In this document: positions 11,011 to 24,213 of the stretch, in pieces | Layout of the letters: each line of letters starts with the position of its first letter | Position numbering within the stretch: position 1 is the first letter of the stretch | Source: Vicia villosa | Taxonomy: Eukaryota > Streptophyta > Magnoliopsida > Fabales > Fabaceae | Length of the DNA stretch: 64,000 nucleotides | Direction: 5' to 3' | Assembly: GCF_029867415.1 (NCBI RefSeq) | Contig: NC_081186.1 | Coordinates: forward strand, 110,052,128 to 110,116,127 | Position numbers and translations under genes: made by a program | The notes under the pieces: generated by a model | What the model was told of the DNA's origin: nothing | Database searches by the model: none | Seen by the model: the letters and a program-made list of their open reading frames with translations, nothing else

Positions 11011-13440
11011 CAGCCACACCCTAAGGGTTGGAAAATAAATTCTCTATTTTTATGTTCTTGTAATAGTTACCTAGTTTATAGTTGAGCTTTCCCTTTGATC
11101 CAGAGTGTACCTCTGCCTTTTCTAAATGTTTCATAAAATTTCTTCCTTGTTTGACAGATAATTGAGCGACTGTTATTTCTTATTCGTGAACAACTTTTTA
11201 GACTCTAATTTATGTCGTTTGATAAATATCTAAATTAAGTGGATTTCAATAGGATAAATAGGATACTTATTGACTTGTTTTACAAGAAAATGTGTAAAAA
11301 AACCTCCCACTTATTGTGCATATTTGATAAGATAGGTTTTAGTAAAAATCATAATTTCTTTGACCTTTTTCCACACTTTATGTAGGGCAACACACCAGCA
11401 AGGATAAACTAATATGGGAAATGAAGCAATTCTCTAGGTCATGAAAATCGGTGGCCTAGCGAGCAATAACAAAGAGTTTGAGGGATCTCACAAAAAAACA
11501 CCTTGCAAGGAATGCAAATTTTTTATGGAACATTGGATTAATTAGAACTTCAACTTTTAGTATGGGCTTATATAGTTAGCCTTATTAAAATCTTACATAG
11601 GCTCATATAAACATCCTATTTAGTTATGGAGAAATTATTTTGACACCCTATTTTTTATACATGACACCTTTGATCTCTTCAATTTTTTTTTTTTTTTTTA
11701 TATTGACAAAAATATTTCTCTCATTTTTCTATAATAAAGTGTTGATAATTTTTCATTTTCGTGTTTTTAATAAATCTTTTAAAAAATTCAATATGCATTT
11801 TACCGTCCTTTCAAAAATTTCAATAAAACCATGTGAATTTATGAATTTTTGAAAAAAATTGCTAATTCATATCCGCTACGATAAAAAATTGAAGTTATAC
11901 TATTGGATTTTTTTTGATAAATCTGCTATATTTTATATTTATTTTCAAAAATTTATTGTTATATCAAATATTTAAAAAATTCGATATAAAAATATGATTT
12001 TATACTAATTTTTTTTAAGATATCTTTTTTTTTTTAAAGTATGCTTTATATCATTTTAAGAAAAACTAATATAAAATCTATGCTTTTATACCCATTTTAT
12101 TTTAAAATCAATATTATACCCTTTTTTTTTCAAAATCTGATGTAAAAGCTTTAATTTTATACCAGATTATTTCTTTTTTAAAATACGATATTAATTTTCA
12201 AAAAATTATTTACGGATATTATTGCAAAAGTGCTACTAACAGAGGGGGTGTTAGGTACAATAATAACAAGGGATAATGTCTCTTAGATATGCACCTATAA
12301 AGTAAGCGTATTTGCTATTGCTATGACGAAAAAAAAAAAAAAAAGCCTATTTGCAGAATAATTCACCCCTCAAAATTTAAAAATGCTAAATTTATCTTTT
12401 TTAAATTTAGAATGTTTTTTACTTCAACATATGTTTTTCAGATTACTATTTTGGAAATTTATCCACAGCTTACTAAGTTTTTTCGAAATGTTTATTGAAT
12501 TAATTTTTAAAAGTTTATCCACAACTTATTCGTGAGAAATTTATATTTTTCGTGGTTAAACTTTGTGATCGGATAATTTGTAAAAACAATTTTCAGAAAA
12601 TTACTGTGGGGGGTAAATTTATATTTTTGTGAATAAAATTATAAGATAGAGTACATTAAAAAAAATATCGAAAAATATTACGTATGGCTAACCAAGTTTT
12701 TAAAAAATTAATCGTGACTTAACCATTGATATCTGTGAGTTCTTTCAATTTATAAAAAAGATAACCTACCATCATTTATGGTTTTGGTAAAAATAATTGT
12801 TAATAGTTTATTGTAATTTACAATTGTTTTCTTATTATTCTAGAATTGGTGGGTTGTCCTCAAACAAAGGCATGGACTTAACTTGTTGCAGGATCTCGAA
12901 TTCAAATTCTAAAAATATGGCGATTGTACTGCATCTTATAAACAATTTCATTATTTATTAAGAGCTTAAACTAAATGTAATCTTGGTTGAATTCATGTAG
13001 CATTCAAGTGCTCTAGAACATGATAAAAATTCATGACTTGATTATTTTGGAATGTGCGGTAGTTGCTTGTTTTTTTAAAACTCGAATTTACTAAGTTTAA
13101 TCTCACACTAACACAACTACAAACTTCTCACAATATCAATATTCTATAAAAAAATTCACAAGGTTGAATCAAGGAGATAGTGTGTTCGTGAATGAATAAA
13201 ATTTTCATAGTCATGGTCCTTGACAAAATAATGATTTGGTTATGATAAATTTTCTGGATTTTTAATAAGAAAACATTCAACAACTTATCAAAAGAATTTC
13301 TCTTTTCTTGACATCACTTGATGTTTCATGGTTACACATGATATCGGATGTGATCATCAAAATTACATCACTTGAAAATAGACAAGCAAAAAGGTTTAAA
13401 TATGTGCTAGATATAAGACACAAAAAGGTAGAAAAATACA
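11011..13440. other. unassigned AT-rich DNA
   Basis: No coding domain recognised. It contains poly(T) or poly(A) runs near 11682, 12030 and 12330. A segment bounded by attttgacaccc (11637) and gggggtgttaggtacaat (12244) could be a decayed element, but its ends pair too weakly to call. Confidence 0.5.
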
Positions 13441-13800
13441 ATGTCATTTGAGTTAAATTATGAGTTTGTGATTTGAATCAAAGGTAGTAAATTGAAAAGT
13501 TTGTTATTTTTTGTGATTTGAGTCATGTCTGAGTGCTTCGAGTCAAACAAAGTATGATTCAAATCACAATTGATTTTGAAGAAAGATTGATTTCCATGAT
13601 ACGAATTAGCTTGTATGTGACTTGAATCGAGAAGTGTTGTGATTCGAATCATATATTTTTCTAATTTGAAGAAGGCTGGCCGGGACAAATTCTTCACTTC
13701 CAAGCAGGTGTTGTATTCAAATCATAATTTGTATGATTTGAATCAAGCCTCACACAAACCTTGATTTAAGACTTCTAACTTGTGATTCAAGCTACACCCA
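13440..13800. repeat. clustered GTGATTCGAATCA-type motifs
   Basis: At least eight copies or half-copies of tgattygaatca, a self-complementary motif, occur on both strands at uneven spacing. The reverse frame 13458-13703 is a by-product. No TE termini identified. Confidence 0.65.
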
Positions 13801-15067
<1,267 letters not shown>

Positions 15068-15453
15068 CAAAAAAAAAAGGGTCAATAGCAATGCCTTTCA
15101 ATTTGTATTTTTGTCTCCTCCTCAATTTTCTATTAGCTAAATTATTGATTTAAAAAATGATACACCAGTTAATATATTTAAATTATATAGAAGACTAGGT
15201 TATATTCTTAATGTATATATTATTTAGAATATTCTTAAGGATTTCCCTTGATCCTTACTTCAACTTAAAGAAGCTTATCTAAATTAATTAAATTTTGTTT
15301 AAGATCAACAATTTCTCAATAATTATTAAATATATTGACTTTATTATTAATTAACAAAAGGTAATACAACTATAATAAATTAATAAACAACATTGCATTT
15401 CAAATAGTCAAACCATGACATTTAAATAAAATTATGATAATTTTATATCTTTT

Positions 15454-15454
15454 A

Positions 15455-15520
<66 letters not shown>
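15454..15520. repeat. (ATT)n microsatellite, about 22 units
   Basis: Uninterrupted trinucleotide run. Confidence 0.99.
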
Positions 15521-15981
15521 GTTAGCTTTGATAGAAATTCAATTAAAATTAAGGTTTTTTGTTATTAATAATTGGCTATGTTATTTTTTCAAAATAAATA
15601 ATGGATAGTTGCATCTTTGTGATGCATGCATAGTTGACTATAGACATATATTTGACAATAAATCAAATGTTGTCTACCCTGAAAGAAACTAGCGTGTATA
15701 CAGGAAACAACTTGGGGGGAACAAGTTGAGGGATTTATGTTTAATCATTTGGACTTATACATATACCTCAATGTCATCATAATATACAATTATGCACGTT
15801 ATTTTGATGTTGCGCCACTGGTTTTCCAGTGTTGAATAATTCTATTCTAATTAACTTCAAAGTCATTGGATTGGAACAAAACTAGTCAACCTCAACACCA
15901 TGAGAATGAAAGCTTCACACCCAATAGTCATTTGTTTCGTATATTATACAATCTTTCAACATTGTATATGATGAATAATGG

Positions 15982-15982
<1 letters not shown>

Positions 15983-16035
<53 letters not shown>
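15983..16035. repeat. (TA)n microsatellite, about 26 units
   Basis: Pure TA run, followed at 16048-16100 by a direct repeat of agagggaccattctttt. Confidence 0.98.
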
Positions 16036-16037
<2 letters not shown>

Positions 16038-16343
16038 TTTGCTGACATATAGAGGGACCATTCTTTTTTTCTTTTTTTTGGAATTCAGAGGGACCATTCT
16101 TTAGATGAATATAAATTTGCCTTTTATTTCTAACGAGTCAAAGGAAGTTGGAGTTGAAATTTCTCAATTTGGATGTCAGTCATAACGTTACTGTCTTGTT
16201 GAATCATCAATTTGTATATTTTAATGTTGGTTTGAAGAGAGAAAATATTAGTAATAAAAATTCTTATGAAATATAGGATCGGAATATATGAAATTGTTGT
16301 GGAATTTTGATGTTTAAAATAAGTTTATACTGTTTTTATATAT

Positions 16344-16508
16344 TGTTGAAAAAAAATTATAGGTTAGATATTAGGTATTATTTCATATTTGTCTATGACT
16401 ATTAATGGAAGTTAGAAAGTGTTTAGGTGTATCTTGCAATACAATTAAGTTGTCACATTTATCAATTTCCTCAATTTGAAAGTAACTTAGAATATAAATT
16501 ATCCAACA
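16344..16508 (+). mobile_element. short copia 5' LTR (candidate)
   Basis: Starts TGTTGA, ends CA, and is followed after 2 bp by a PBS. At 165 bp it is short for copia, so the left boundary is tentative. Confidence 0.5.
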
Positions 16509-16510
16509 AA

Positions 16511-16524
16511 TTGGTATCAAGAGC
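16511..16524 (+). promoter_or_regulatory. primer-binding site
   Basis: TTGGTATCAAGAGC, one base longer than the plant copia site TTGGTATCAGAGC complementary to initiator tRNA-Met. Confidence 0.8.
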
Positions 16525-16554
16525 ATTGGTTTGATTCTCAATCTCCAATATCCA

Positions 16555-18160
16555 TAGCAAATAGAAGTACAATTTTCCATCAACTCACAACAAATCTACA
16601 AGTTTTTAAAGGAGAATATTATGATAGATGGTGTGCGTAAATGATAGTCATATTCAGATTTATATATGTGTTTGAAATCGTGAATGATGGTTTCTTTGCA
16701 TTAGAGACAAATGCTACTAAGCCGCAAAGGGCCACTCATCGTGAAATGAGCAATAAAGATGAGAAATGTTTTTTCTTGATCCAACAGTGTGTGGCTTCAA
16801 ATTTCTTTGAGAAGATTATTGAGGAAGAAACGATCACTAATAAATTTGCTTTTAGTGACCGATTTAATGACCGAAAAATTTTGGTCACCGTAGTGACCGA
16901 ATTAGCCACCAAAATTTTATATTCATGAGCAAATTTTAAGAGGTCACTAAATCGGTCACTAAAATAAATCAGCCACCGATTTAGAGACTAATATTTTTTG
17001 ACCGAAATTTTGGTCACTATAGTGACCGAATTAGCCACCAAAATTTAATATTCATGAGTCAATTTTAAGTGGTCACTAAATCGGTCACAAAAAATATTTT
17101 TATATTCAATTTAATTTTTATATTTAAATTAGAGACCGAAATTTCGGTCACTAATATTTTTTTGTTTTCTTTTTCTATTTTTAATCCTCTTTATTATTTT
17201 ACTATTTCCTTTCCATTTTTAAAAATATTTTAGTTCTCTTTCAAATTTAAATTTTTACTAAAATTTTCATATTTTTATTGTTTTTACAAATAATATATTT
17301 ATAAAAAATATATGTATATATGTTTAAATATAAATATAATAATAATTGTTAAGCGGTGTATTGGCAAGTTGTTATTAAAAAACACAGAGGTCACAAGTTT
17401 GATTCCTAGGTATTACAATTTTTAATTTTATTTTATGAAAAAGAACACTAAAATCGGTCTCTAAAATCGGTCACTGAATTCGGTCACAAATTCGGTCTAT
17501 AAATTTCGGTCACGTCTAAATTCGTCGCAAAAGCTTAGCGACTAGCACTTTTTCAACCGAAAAGTAATGGTCGCTAAATCGGTCTCTAAACGTTTTAGTG
17601 ACCGATTTTTAAGCTTTTTCGGTCTCTAATTCGGTCACTAAAAGCGAATTTTCTAGTAGGATCTTAAGTAGTTGTATGGTGGGGATGAGAAATTAAAGAA
17701 AGTCAAGATGCAATCGTTGAGGAAACAATATGAGAATTCGTAGATGAATGACAATGAAATTAACAATTGTCGTGTTCTTATCGAAATTGTTGATTTTGAC
17801 CAATAAAATGAAGTAGTCTAAAGTGAAGATTTATGAACTGCAAAAAGTGGAGAAGGTCCTAAGAGCTCTTCTTGCCGAGTTTGATCACATAATTGTGGCC
17901 ATTGAAGAGTCCAATATTTATTTAGTTGAAACGAAGCTTGAAGAATTACAAGCATATCTTAAAGCTTATTAGTTGCGACTGAAATAGATAAATTCAATGA
18001 AGGTGTCTGAACAAGCTTTGTAGGCCAAATGAAAGAAGACTCCTAAAAGAACAACAAAGGCAAAGAAAAACGGAAGAAAAAGTGGAAAGAAAGTGATGGT
18101 GTAGGAAATAACTCAAGAAATTATGGTCAGAGCACGATGAAAAGACCCGTGTTAGTTTGT
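16555..18160 (+). pseudogene. Ty1/copia gag, split by a CACTA-like insertion
   Basis: The left part (to 16834) includes a YYDRWCVxMIVIF-like segment and PQRATHREMSNKDEKCFFLI followed by QQCVASNFFEKI, matching the copia gag (UBN2-type) fold: a start that reads the YDxW block and then the ALFLIxQxV helix. The right part resumes at 17660 with LYGGDEKLKKVKMQSLRKQY, the next conserved block. Further basic stretches (about 18020-18110, rich in KK and GRK) correspond to the gag tail. Stops occur in both halves. Protease and later domains are absent. Confidence 0.8.
16835..17659. mobile_element. CACTA-like non-autonomous element, 825 bp
   Basis: The left end is CACTAATAAATTTGCTTTTA; the complement of the right end is CTACTAGAAAATTCGCTTTT, the same sequence with one inserted base and a few changes. 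GAT flanks both ends (16832-16834 and 17660-17662), fitting the 3-bp CACTA duplication. Subterminal zones are packed with GTGACCGAATT and TTTCGGTCACTA motifs in both orientations (16853-17150 and 17455-17645). It interrupts the copia gag. It has no transposase. The imperfect right terminus leaves some doubt about the superfamily. Confidence 0.75.
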
Positions 18161-18169
18161 GGGATCAGT

Positions 18170-18729
18170 CGGTGATCTCAAAAGCCGTCTGAGGCGTTAC
18201 AAAGGATATAATAAGAGCATACCTCTCCTAGTGCAAATGGTATCATTATAAATATTTTATCGTTTCTCATTTACTCTTGTTTTGTTATCAATTTTTTGCT
18301 TAGAGTATAACTCTTATTTGAATTGAAAGTTTTGTTCTTGTTTTTCCATGTTTTTTTACGCTCTTCAATATATTTAAATATACTTTTAGTTCTTGAAACT
18401 CAAGTTCCATGTTTTGTTTCATACCTGTATGCTTTTTAACTCCACTTCTCATGCCTCAAATGACTTTAGGCCCATTCACAACTGTTAATGCTCAAACGGA
18501 GCCAAATAGAAATATTAAGACTCTTCACTCCATCTATTCATATTAAATTTATTTCATGACTTTCCACTCCATTTCATTACTGTCACTTAACACAATAACA
18601 TCATTGATAGTCGTCTTAACATGATCAATGACTGTAATGTCTTGTTTTATACCAGAAAATTAATAAGTATATTGTGAACTCCAACTGTGAAGAATATATT
18701 TTTTCACTAAAATTTATATATATCTGTTA
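18170..18729. other. unassigned DNA after the copia gag
   Basis: No domain or TE end recognised. Confidence 0.5.
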
Positions 18730-18737
18730 GTTACAAC

Positions 18738-19178
18738 TAGGGATAGGAATAAATCAGGTCGACCTACATGGGCTTATAGCCTGACCTATTTAAGTTTGGT
18801 ATGATATGACCTATTTAATAAAAATGTTAGACTTAGACTTTTTAAGGGCCCATTTAATTAAATAGACGAGACATATGCTATTAAAATGCTTATGAAACCT
18901 TATAGGCTAACCTATATGTGTATATCTATTAGAAAATAGGCTAAATAATATATAAAAGGTCATGTTCTCTATTTTAAAAAATGTAATAAGGATTATTTGA
19001 AAGCTTTAATATGAAACGGACTTTTAACTAGGCTTTAAGACCAGATCATACTTTTAAAATGTTCAAGTTAGGAAAAAACCTATAATATGCTATAGACCAA
19101 GCTCAGGCTTTAAAGATTTATCGTAGGTCTGGTTCAGGCCTTCTAAGACCCAGTCTGGCATGACTTACTTCCACCCTA
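18738..19178. mobile_element. hAT-like MITE, 441 bp
   Basis: Ends are TAGGGATAGGAATAAATCAG and, as the complement of the right end, TAGGGTGGAAGTAAGTCATG. Candidate 8-bp duplications GTTACAAC (18730-18737) and GATACAAT (19179-19186) agree at 6 of 8. TAGGG-type ends plus an 8-bp duplication fit hAT MITEs. The interior repeats the words gacctatttaa and tttaagg on both strands and is non-coding. Confidence 0.75.
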
Positions 19179-19186
19179 GATACAAT

Positions 19187-19984
19187 ATGTTTTCATGATT
19201 GAAGATGAAACTTACATGTATTGAATTTAATAAGGTTATGATCAATTATTATTTTTATAAGTGATCCACAAGAAAAAAAATAGTGGTAACTCCTAAAGCC
19301 AAATTAATATGAAAAATGAGAATAAATATTCTTGATATTTTTGTTTGGACCTATTTAAGTATTTGTAGTAGTGGAGAGTCCTAAAGTTACTTGAGATAGG
19401 AGAATTGGAGTTGAAAAGCACCATGTATATACAACAAAATATAGAATTTGAGTTTTAATAACTAAAAGAGTCACTAAATATGTTAAAGAGCGTCAAGGAT
19501 GATGATGAATAAAACTCATAATTTATCAAATGTGGTGATGTGCATAATGATCTAATAAGGAAGGAAGTGTTAGTCGAAGAACTTGAAATTTTAAATTTGT
19601 CAAAAAGTTGGGGAAGACTCAAAATTTGTGTCAACAAATTATTGCTCAATTATAACTTCAAGTTTCAACTTACTATGAATGTGTAATATAGATACCTAAT
19701 TTTCTGTTATATGATGATGTGTATATGTCATAAAAGATATTTTATAGATACATTATTTTTTTTGGAAATAAAAAAATATTAAAAGGAGAGTGATTTATTA
19801 AAATACACTTTTAGAAAAACCATAACAACCTTTTTCGAAAGAAGAAAAAATATTCTCCTTTTTCTACTTACTATAGAACTTTAAAAGCATTGTCCTTATG
19901 TAGAGAGTTTTAAGAGCAATAGTTTCATAAGAGATTTAAATCACTCTAGAAGCCTAAGAAATACACTCTTAAATATTTTTTCTA
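19187..19984. other. unassigned DNA
   Basis: No domain recognised; probably flank or decayed part of the gypsy element that follows. Confidence 0.4.
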
Positions 19985-20240
19985 GCGTAGTGGTCGTATC
20001 TCTAAAATTTAAAATGTCAGCTCAATCGAAAGAGAATATCTCTACTGCGTCTAATATTGTCGTAAATGGTTTGCCTAGAATGCGGTTGTAGACATTCTTA
20101 CAGAGAATTACTATAAATCACAAGCCGACTGTCCTGATGTCACTTCCTTCCTCGAAATGACCATCAGCTACATATACCCCTATGAACGAGTTATTGTGTC
20201 GTTAAAGGCTTGTAGGATAGACCCCTCATATGGACACGAC
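19985..20240 (-). pseudogene. Ty3/gypsy protease remnant
   Basis: Reverse-strand reading gives GIYVADGHFEEG and FIVILCKNVYNRILGKPFTT followed by ILDAV, matching the end of gypsy retropepsins where FxVVDxxSSYNxILGRPxL is conserved. Stops are present. It lies downstream of the gag remnant in the correct order. Confidence 0.7.
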
Positions 20241-20709
20241 TTCTCTCTTCTTAGTCTAAGTTTCTCCAAAAAACTTTGCTTATACATTAAAATTGTCCAT
20301 TGGTGCCGTTATTAGCAGGGGGAAGATTTTCTTTCGGCATTCCACCTACCTTTTCTCTATCACAGAAATCGAGGATTAGCCTTTCCCATTTCATGTCCAG
20401 GATTGTTTCTTCTTCTTTATTGGTTGACATTAACTCTGAAATCCTCCTCTTCATAGTCCCATCGAAGGGGTTTTTTGCTCTAAAAATACCTCTAGTAATG
20501 GAAGCAATGTAATTTTGTTTTCCCTTTTGGTATCCTTCTTCTTCTTTGTTGCTATTGTTCTTCTTTCCATTAGATTAACTTACGACCTACATAGTCTTAT
20601 TAAGGAAACCCTTCTCCGCTTGAGAAGACCTTTTCTTATTCGTGTACTCATCTTGTCCTCTATGACCTTTTCTTCTAATATCAGTCGCCTCTCCAGCCTC
20701 TGTCTCGGG

Positions 20710-20955
20710 TAGGGGTGGCAAAACGGGCCGCCCGCCCCTCCGTAAGCCCGTAAAAAATGAGCGTGACGGACAAGCCTGCCAAATGAAATGAGCATAAAAA
20801 TTATACCCAGCCCGCCAAGATGGTGGGTTGGCGGACGGTGGGCTAGCCTTCCTATTTTACTATTATAATTTTTTCAATTTTTAATAGATTAATAGGCTTT
20901 TTATGTTTTAATTAAAATTTATACTTATTTATAAAAACAATTTTTTATAAAAGCA
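20710..20955. mobile_element. hAT-type MITE or fragment with TAGGGGTGGCAAAACGGGC end
   Basis: The left end is TAGGGGTGGCAAAACGGGC, a terminus shared by many plant hAT MITEs, followed by GC-rich ccgcccgcccctccg and cccgccaagatggtgggttg. It lies between two parts of the gypsy gag that read on either side (resuming near 20956). The matching right TIR is not visible, so it is truncated or strongly diverged. Confidence 0.65.
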
Positions 20956-21610
20956 TTTTTTTTAACAAATGCTTTAAGTTGAAACATTCATTAGATTTGT
21001 GATCATGAGTTTTGTAGAAATGGAAATACTTTGATTTATATGACATAACTGAATCCCTAACTGGATAGAGGTTCATAACCTTGACTTCTTTGAACTTAGT
21101 GTTCATGCATTCCCGCCATATTTTCTCCCTTGATGTGTTTAAAGGAGTGTCTATGGATCAGCGTCCTCATTCCATGTCATCTCTGGAATAGTTATTATCC
21201 TTTTCTGGAGCTCATCAATGTCTGGAGTTTCTTGCTCCTTTGATTTTGTCTTCAGTTAGGAGCTCTTTGTCGAAGTCGATATAAGGATGAGCCCTATTGA
21301 GTAGGTCACTTAAACTGCAAATTTCTTTCAGTTCCAGTTTTTCTCTGAACATGTAGTTTGACCTCACACCCATTTTAAAATAACTTTAATCAATCATGTA
21401 AACCTCTTACTTTTACCACTACATTGGTAAATCTCTTGATGTATTCACACAATGTTTCTTTCATCTTTTGTATGATCCCATCAAGTATGGCCATGGTAGT
21501 AATTTTCCGCTTTTGAGTGGTGAACTAAGGAGTGAACAAATCGCATGGTTCCTTCCATGAGAAAACACAAAAATCTTACACTTCATAGTTCCCCAGGCAT
21601 GGTAATAATC

Positions 21611-22869
21611 TGAAGGTAGAGAAAAACACAAAAAGGGGGGTTTGAATTGGGTTTTCTAAGAAACTTTTCTTCTTAGAAAAACTATTAACAAAAGTTAATG
21701 AGATAGTTAAGAGAGTGAACAAAAGGAACACGTTCGATTATACAAGTTCAACTTAGAAAAGGTTAATCTTGTATACCCGCCAAAGTAATTTCGCCTTAGA
21801 AAATTACTTAATCCACTAATCTTGAATGATTACAAACAACCTCTAAGAGTCTAGAAAGACACCTTGGTCCTCTCGATTATACAGACTAACAACCTAGTCA
21901 CTTGAGGAATACAAATCTCAAAAGATTTACAAATGGTAGTGTTTACAAGATATTGCTTCTTAATAAGCAGATTGAAACATAAATAGTTTAGCACAAATGT
22001 TAACACAATCTAATGAGCAACAGCTCTTGTGTTCTAGAGATTCTTAGAAACTATAATTCTCACAATGGAGTGCTCAGTACAGTTTCTCTAAGATATTTCT
22101 TTCTCTTTTTCTCTTTGAAGTTTACTTGATGAGTTTTGAAATATAGCTTGAGTAGCGTTGTGAATCGGAAACTTCTTCAAATGAGGGTGACTCATATATA
22201 TAGTCCCAAGAATATTACCGTTGAGAAGGATAAGTTAAAACTTTCCTTACAGCTTGATGTAACGGCTCCAAAAGGTCGTGGAGGACAAAGAGAACACCAA
22301 AGACGGAATCGTACAATGTGTCTTGCAATAGTGGAAAAAGGTGATGTACTGTTGTGCCATACTGCTTCTATTGCAAGTTATTTGATCATTCTTCTTTTGA
22401 GATGTACTTCTTGTATGAAGTAGAGAAAAAATGGAAGAGATCAGGTAACGTAGATGTTCCAAAAGAAAATATTCTTTAGAGTCAGAAAGAAGTCTTCAAA
22501 GTTGAAAGCAACAGCTTATATGAACAACGCATTCTTGTATTTCTGAGTTGGAAGCAAAAGCTTATTTGAGCTTGATCTCTGATCTTGAAGAGCAGCTTAG
22601 CTTCAGAACATTTGTAAATCCTTTTTCTGATGAGTCATTCAGCATTCTTCAAAATTGCTGATGTCACTTCAAAATTGAGATGAATAGTTCTTCTAATGTG
22701 TGATGACGCTGATTTTGATGATTTTCTAGACAGAAATCCTTAATCAACCAAAATAGTGAATCTGCACACTTAAGAAACTATTAGAGTACAAAATTGTTAC
22801 ATAACAAATATATGTATTGTTATCATCAAAACTTAAAGATTGAATGCACAACCAAATCTTATTCTAACA
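21611..22869 (-). mobile_element. solo LTR, 1259 bp, TSD TAATC
   Basis: Starts TGAAGGTAGAG and ends TTATTCTAACA, the same termini as the LTRs of the tandem array at 59034 onward (TGAAGGATAG ... TTGTTCTAACA). A perfect 5-bp duplication TAATC flanks it (21606-21610 and 22870-22874) with no internal region, so it is a solo LTR left by LTR-LTR recombination. A TATA-like tatatatag lies near 22195. It sits inside the gypsy gag remnant. Confidence 0.9.
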
Positions 22870-23960
22870 TAATCCTCAATGTTTTCGATGGGTTCGATGT
22901 GCTCATATGGACCTATAGTGTCGTCGTAACTTTCCAACTACGAGATTCTCAAGGTACCGTGGGATCCGACTATCGAGAATGCATGCGAAGAGTGGGTTCC
23001 TCTTCTACTCGAAGATCAAGTCATCTGTATTGTACCTTTACCTTTTTTGGGAGTAGGTGCTTGTGAGATATGGGATCAACGAACCTTTAATGGAATCTGA
23101 CTGTCACTTCTCCCTCCAAAATCAAATAAGGGAGTATGATGTCTTCTTCTTCTATTACAAATTGTTGACTTTGAAACTTCTTAGTGTTAGCCAGGGATTT
23201 TATAGTTGCTTTTGTACTAGGTTGTAGATATTATTCAGTTAGTCGGTTGCTCTTTACATGCCTAGTTTGGCTCCCAATTATTGAGTGTATAGGAGCATCT
23301 CTTGTCCCGACAGCAGTGGTTGTGAAGGAGGTTTCCGCGAAGGTTGTCTATGGCAAAATTGTTGCATAGGTTGGAATAATGGTAAGGCTTGGAATGTTCC
23401 TGCTCAATTCTTGGAGAAGTTGAATCTTCTTTTGTAGGGGCGAACATGGAGGTTACAAGGACCGAATCATTCTTACTTGAGGAGGAGGTTGAGCTTTGTT
23501 AGCCTCAGCGGCTACACCAACGACATGACGTTGGGAGGCGAATATGGTAACCTTTAACGTTACCATGACTTTAAGAGTTCAATGTCCTATTTGTTTGAGA
23601 ATGAGATTAATGTTTTAAGATAAGAAAATTGAAGATTTGCGAGAAGAAGATTAATGATATGAGAAATAAGATCGATGACCTGAGATAAAAATATCAGTGA
23701 TCTGCCTCTTTGATGAAGAGACGATGGTTTTCTGGAAAAATAGGCGGGAATCAAGATTCCTTCCAACAAACAACTTCAATCAAGAACCAAAAATGTGTAG
23801 TGAGCTGATGAAATGAAGTCTTGGAGCAAACTTCCTGTACGACGGAGAGGGGGTGAATAAGGTTATTACTCCAACGCACAAGGTAAGTAAAAGTAGTATG
23901 AGAGTGATAATGAACTGAATAGTTTAAATAGCGTGTTTTGGTCTTTATATAGCATGTCAT

Positions 23961-24139
23961 CAGACTGTGATTAACTTCTTGTGCATATGATTGTTCTATT
24001 AAATATCAATAGAGAAAGATATGATAGAAAACATGATCGTCAGTCCTGGACAGAGATGAGAGTCCACTTGTTCAACATGTCCCTGTTTTTAACACTTGTT
24101 ATTGGGTCTTCTTTATGAGTTTTAGAGGCTGTCTGAAAC

Positions 24140-24143
<4 letters not shown>
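23961..24143. other. flank between gypsy leader and TA tract
   Basis: No feature recognised; could include the gypsy 5' LTR, whose limits are not visible. Confidence 0.4.

Positions 24144-24207
<64 letters not shown>
24144..24207. repeat. (TA)n tract, left part
   Basis: Pure TA run ending exactly where the solo LTR starts. Confidence 0.98.

Positions 24208-24213
<6 letters not shown>

Larger units (their letters stand above)
20241..23960 (-). pseudogene. Ty3/gypsy gag and linker remnant (interrupted)
   Basis: Read from right to left, recognisable parts are: a gag core with TMAILDGIIQKMKETLCEYI and KRFTNVVVKV (about 21380-21510), resembling the gypsy gag block LxxIKQGxxETLKEYxxRF; a linker LNTSREKIWRECMNTKFKE (about 21090-21170); the nucleocapsid-like segment SKYFHFYKTHDHKSNECFNL (about 20960-21045); and a basic linker (about 20590-20708). 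A hAT MITE (20710) and a solo LTR (21611-22869) break it. The part 23100-23960 looks like the N-terminal gag tail and leader and contains only short frames. Non-functional. Confidence 0.7.

Noticed and set aside
11637..12262. Possible transposon bounded by tgacaccc and gggtgtta
   Set aside because: The ends pair over only a few bases and no target duplication is visible.
12840..12970. Possible SINE (tcgaattcaaattct as a B-box)
   Set aside because: No A box at the right distance and no tail or duplication.
20300..20795. Forward frames of 65-70 codons and reverse frame of 71 codons
   Set aside because: They are shadows of the reverse-strand gypsy linker and of the hAT MITE.
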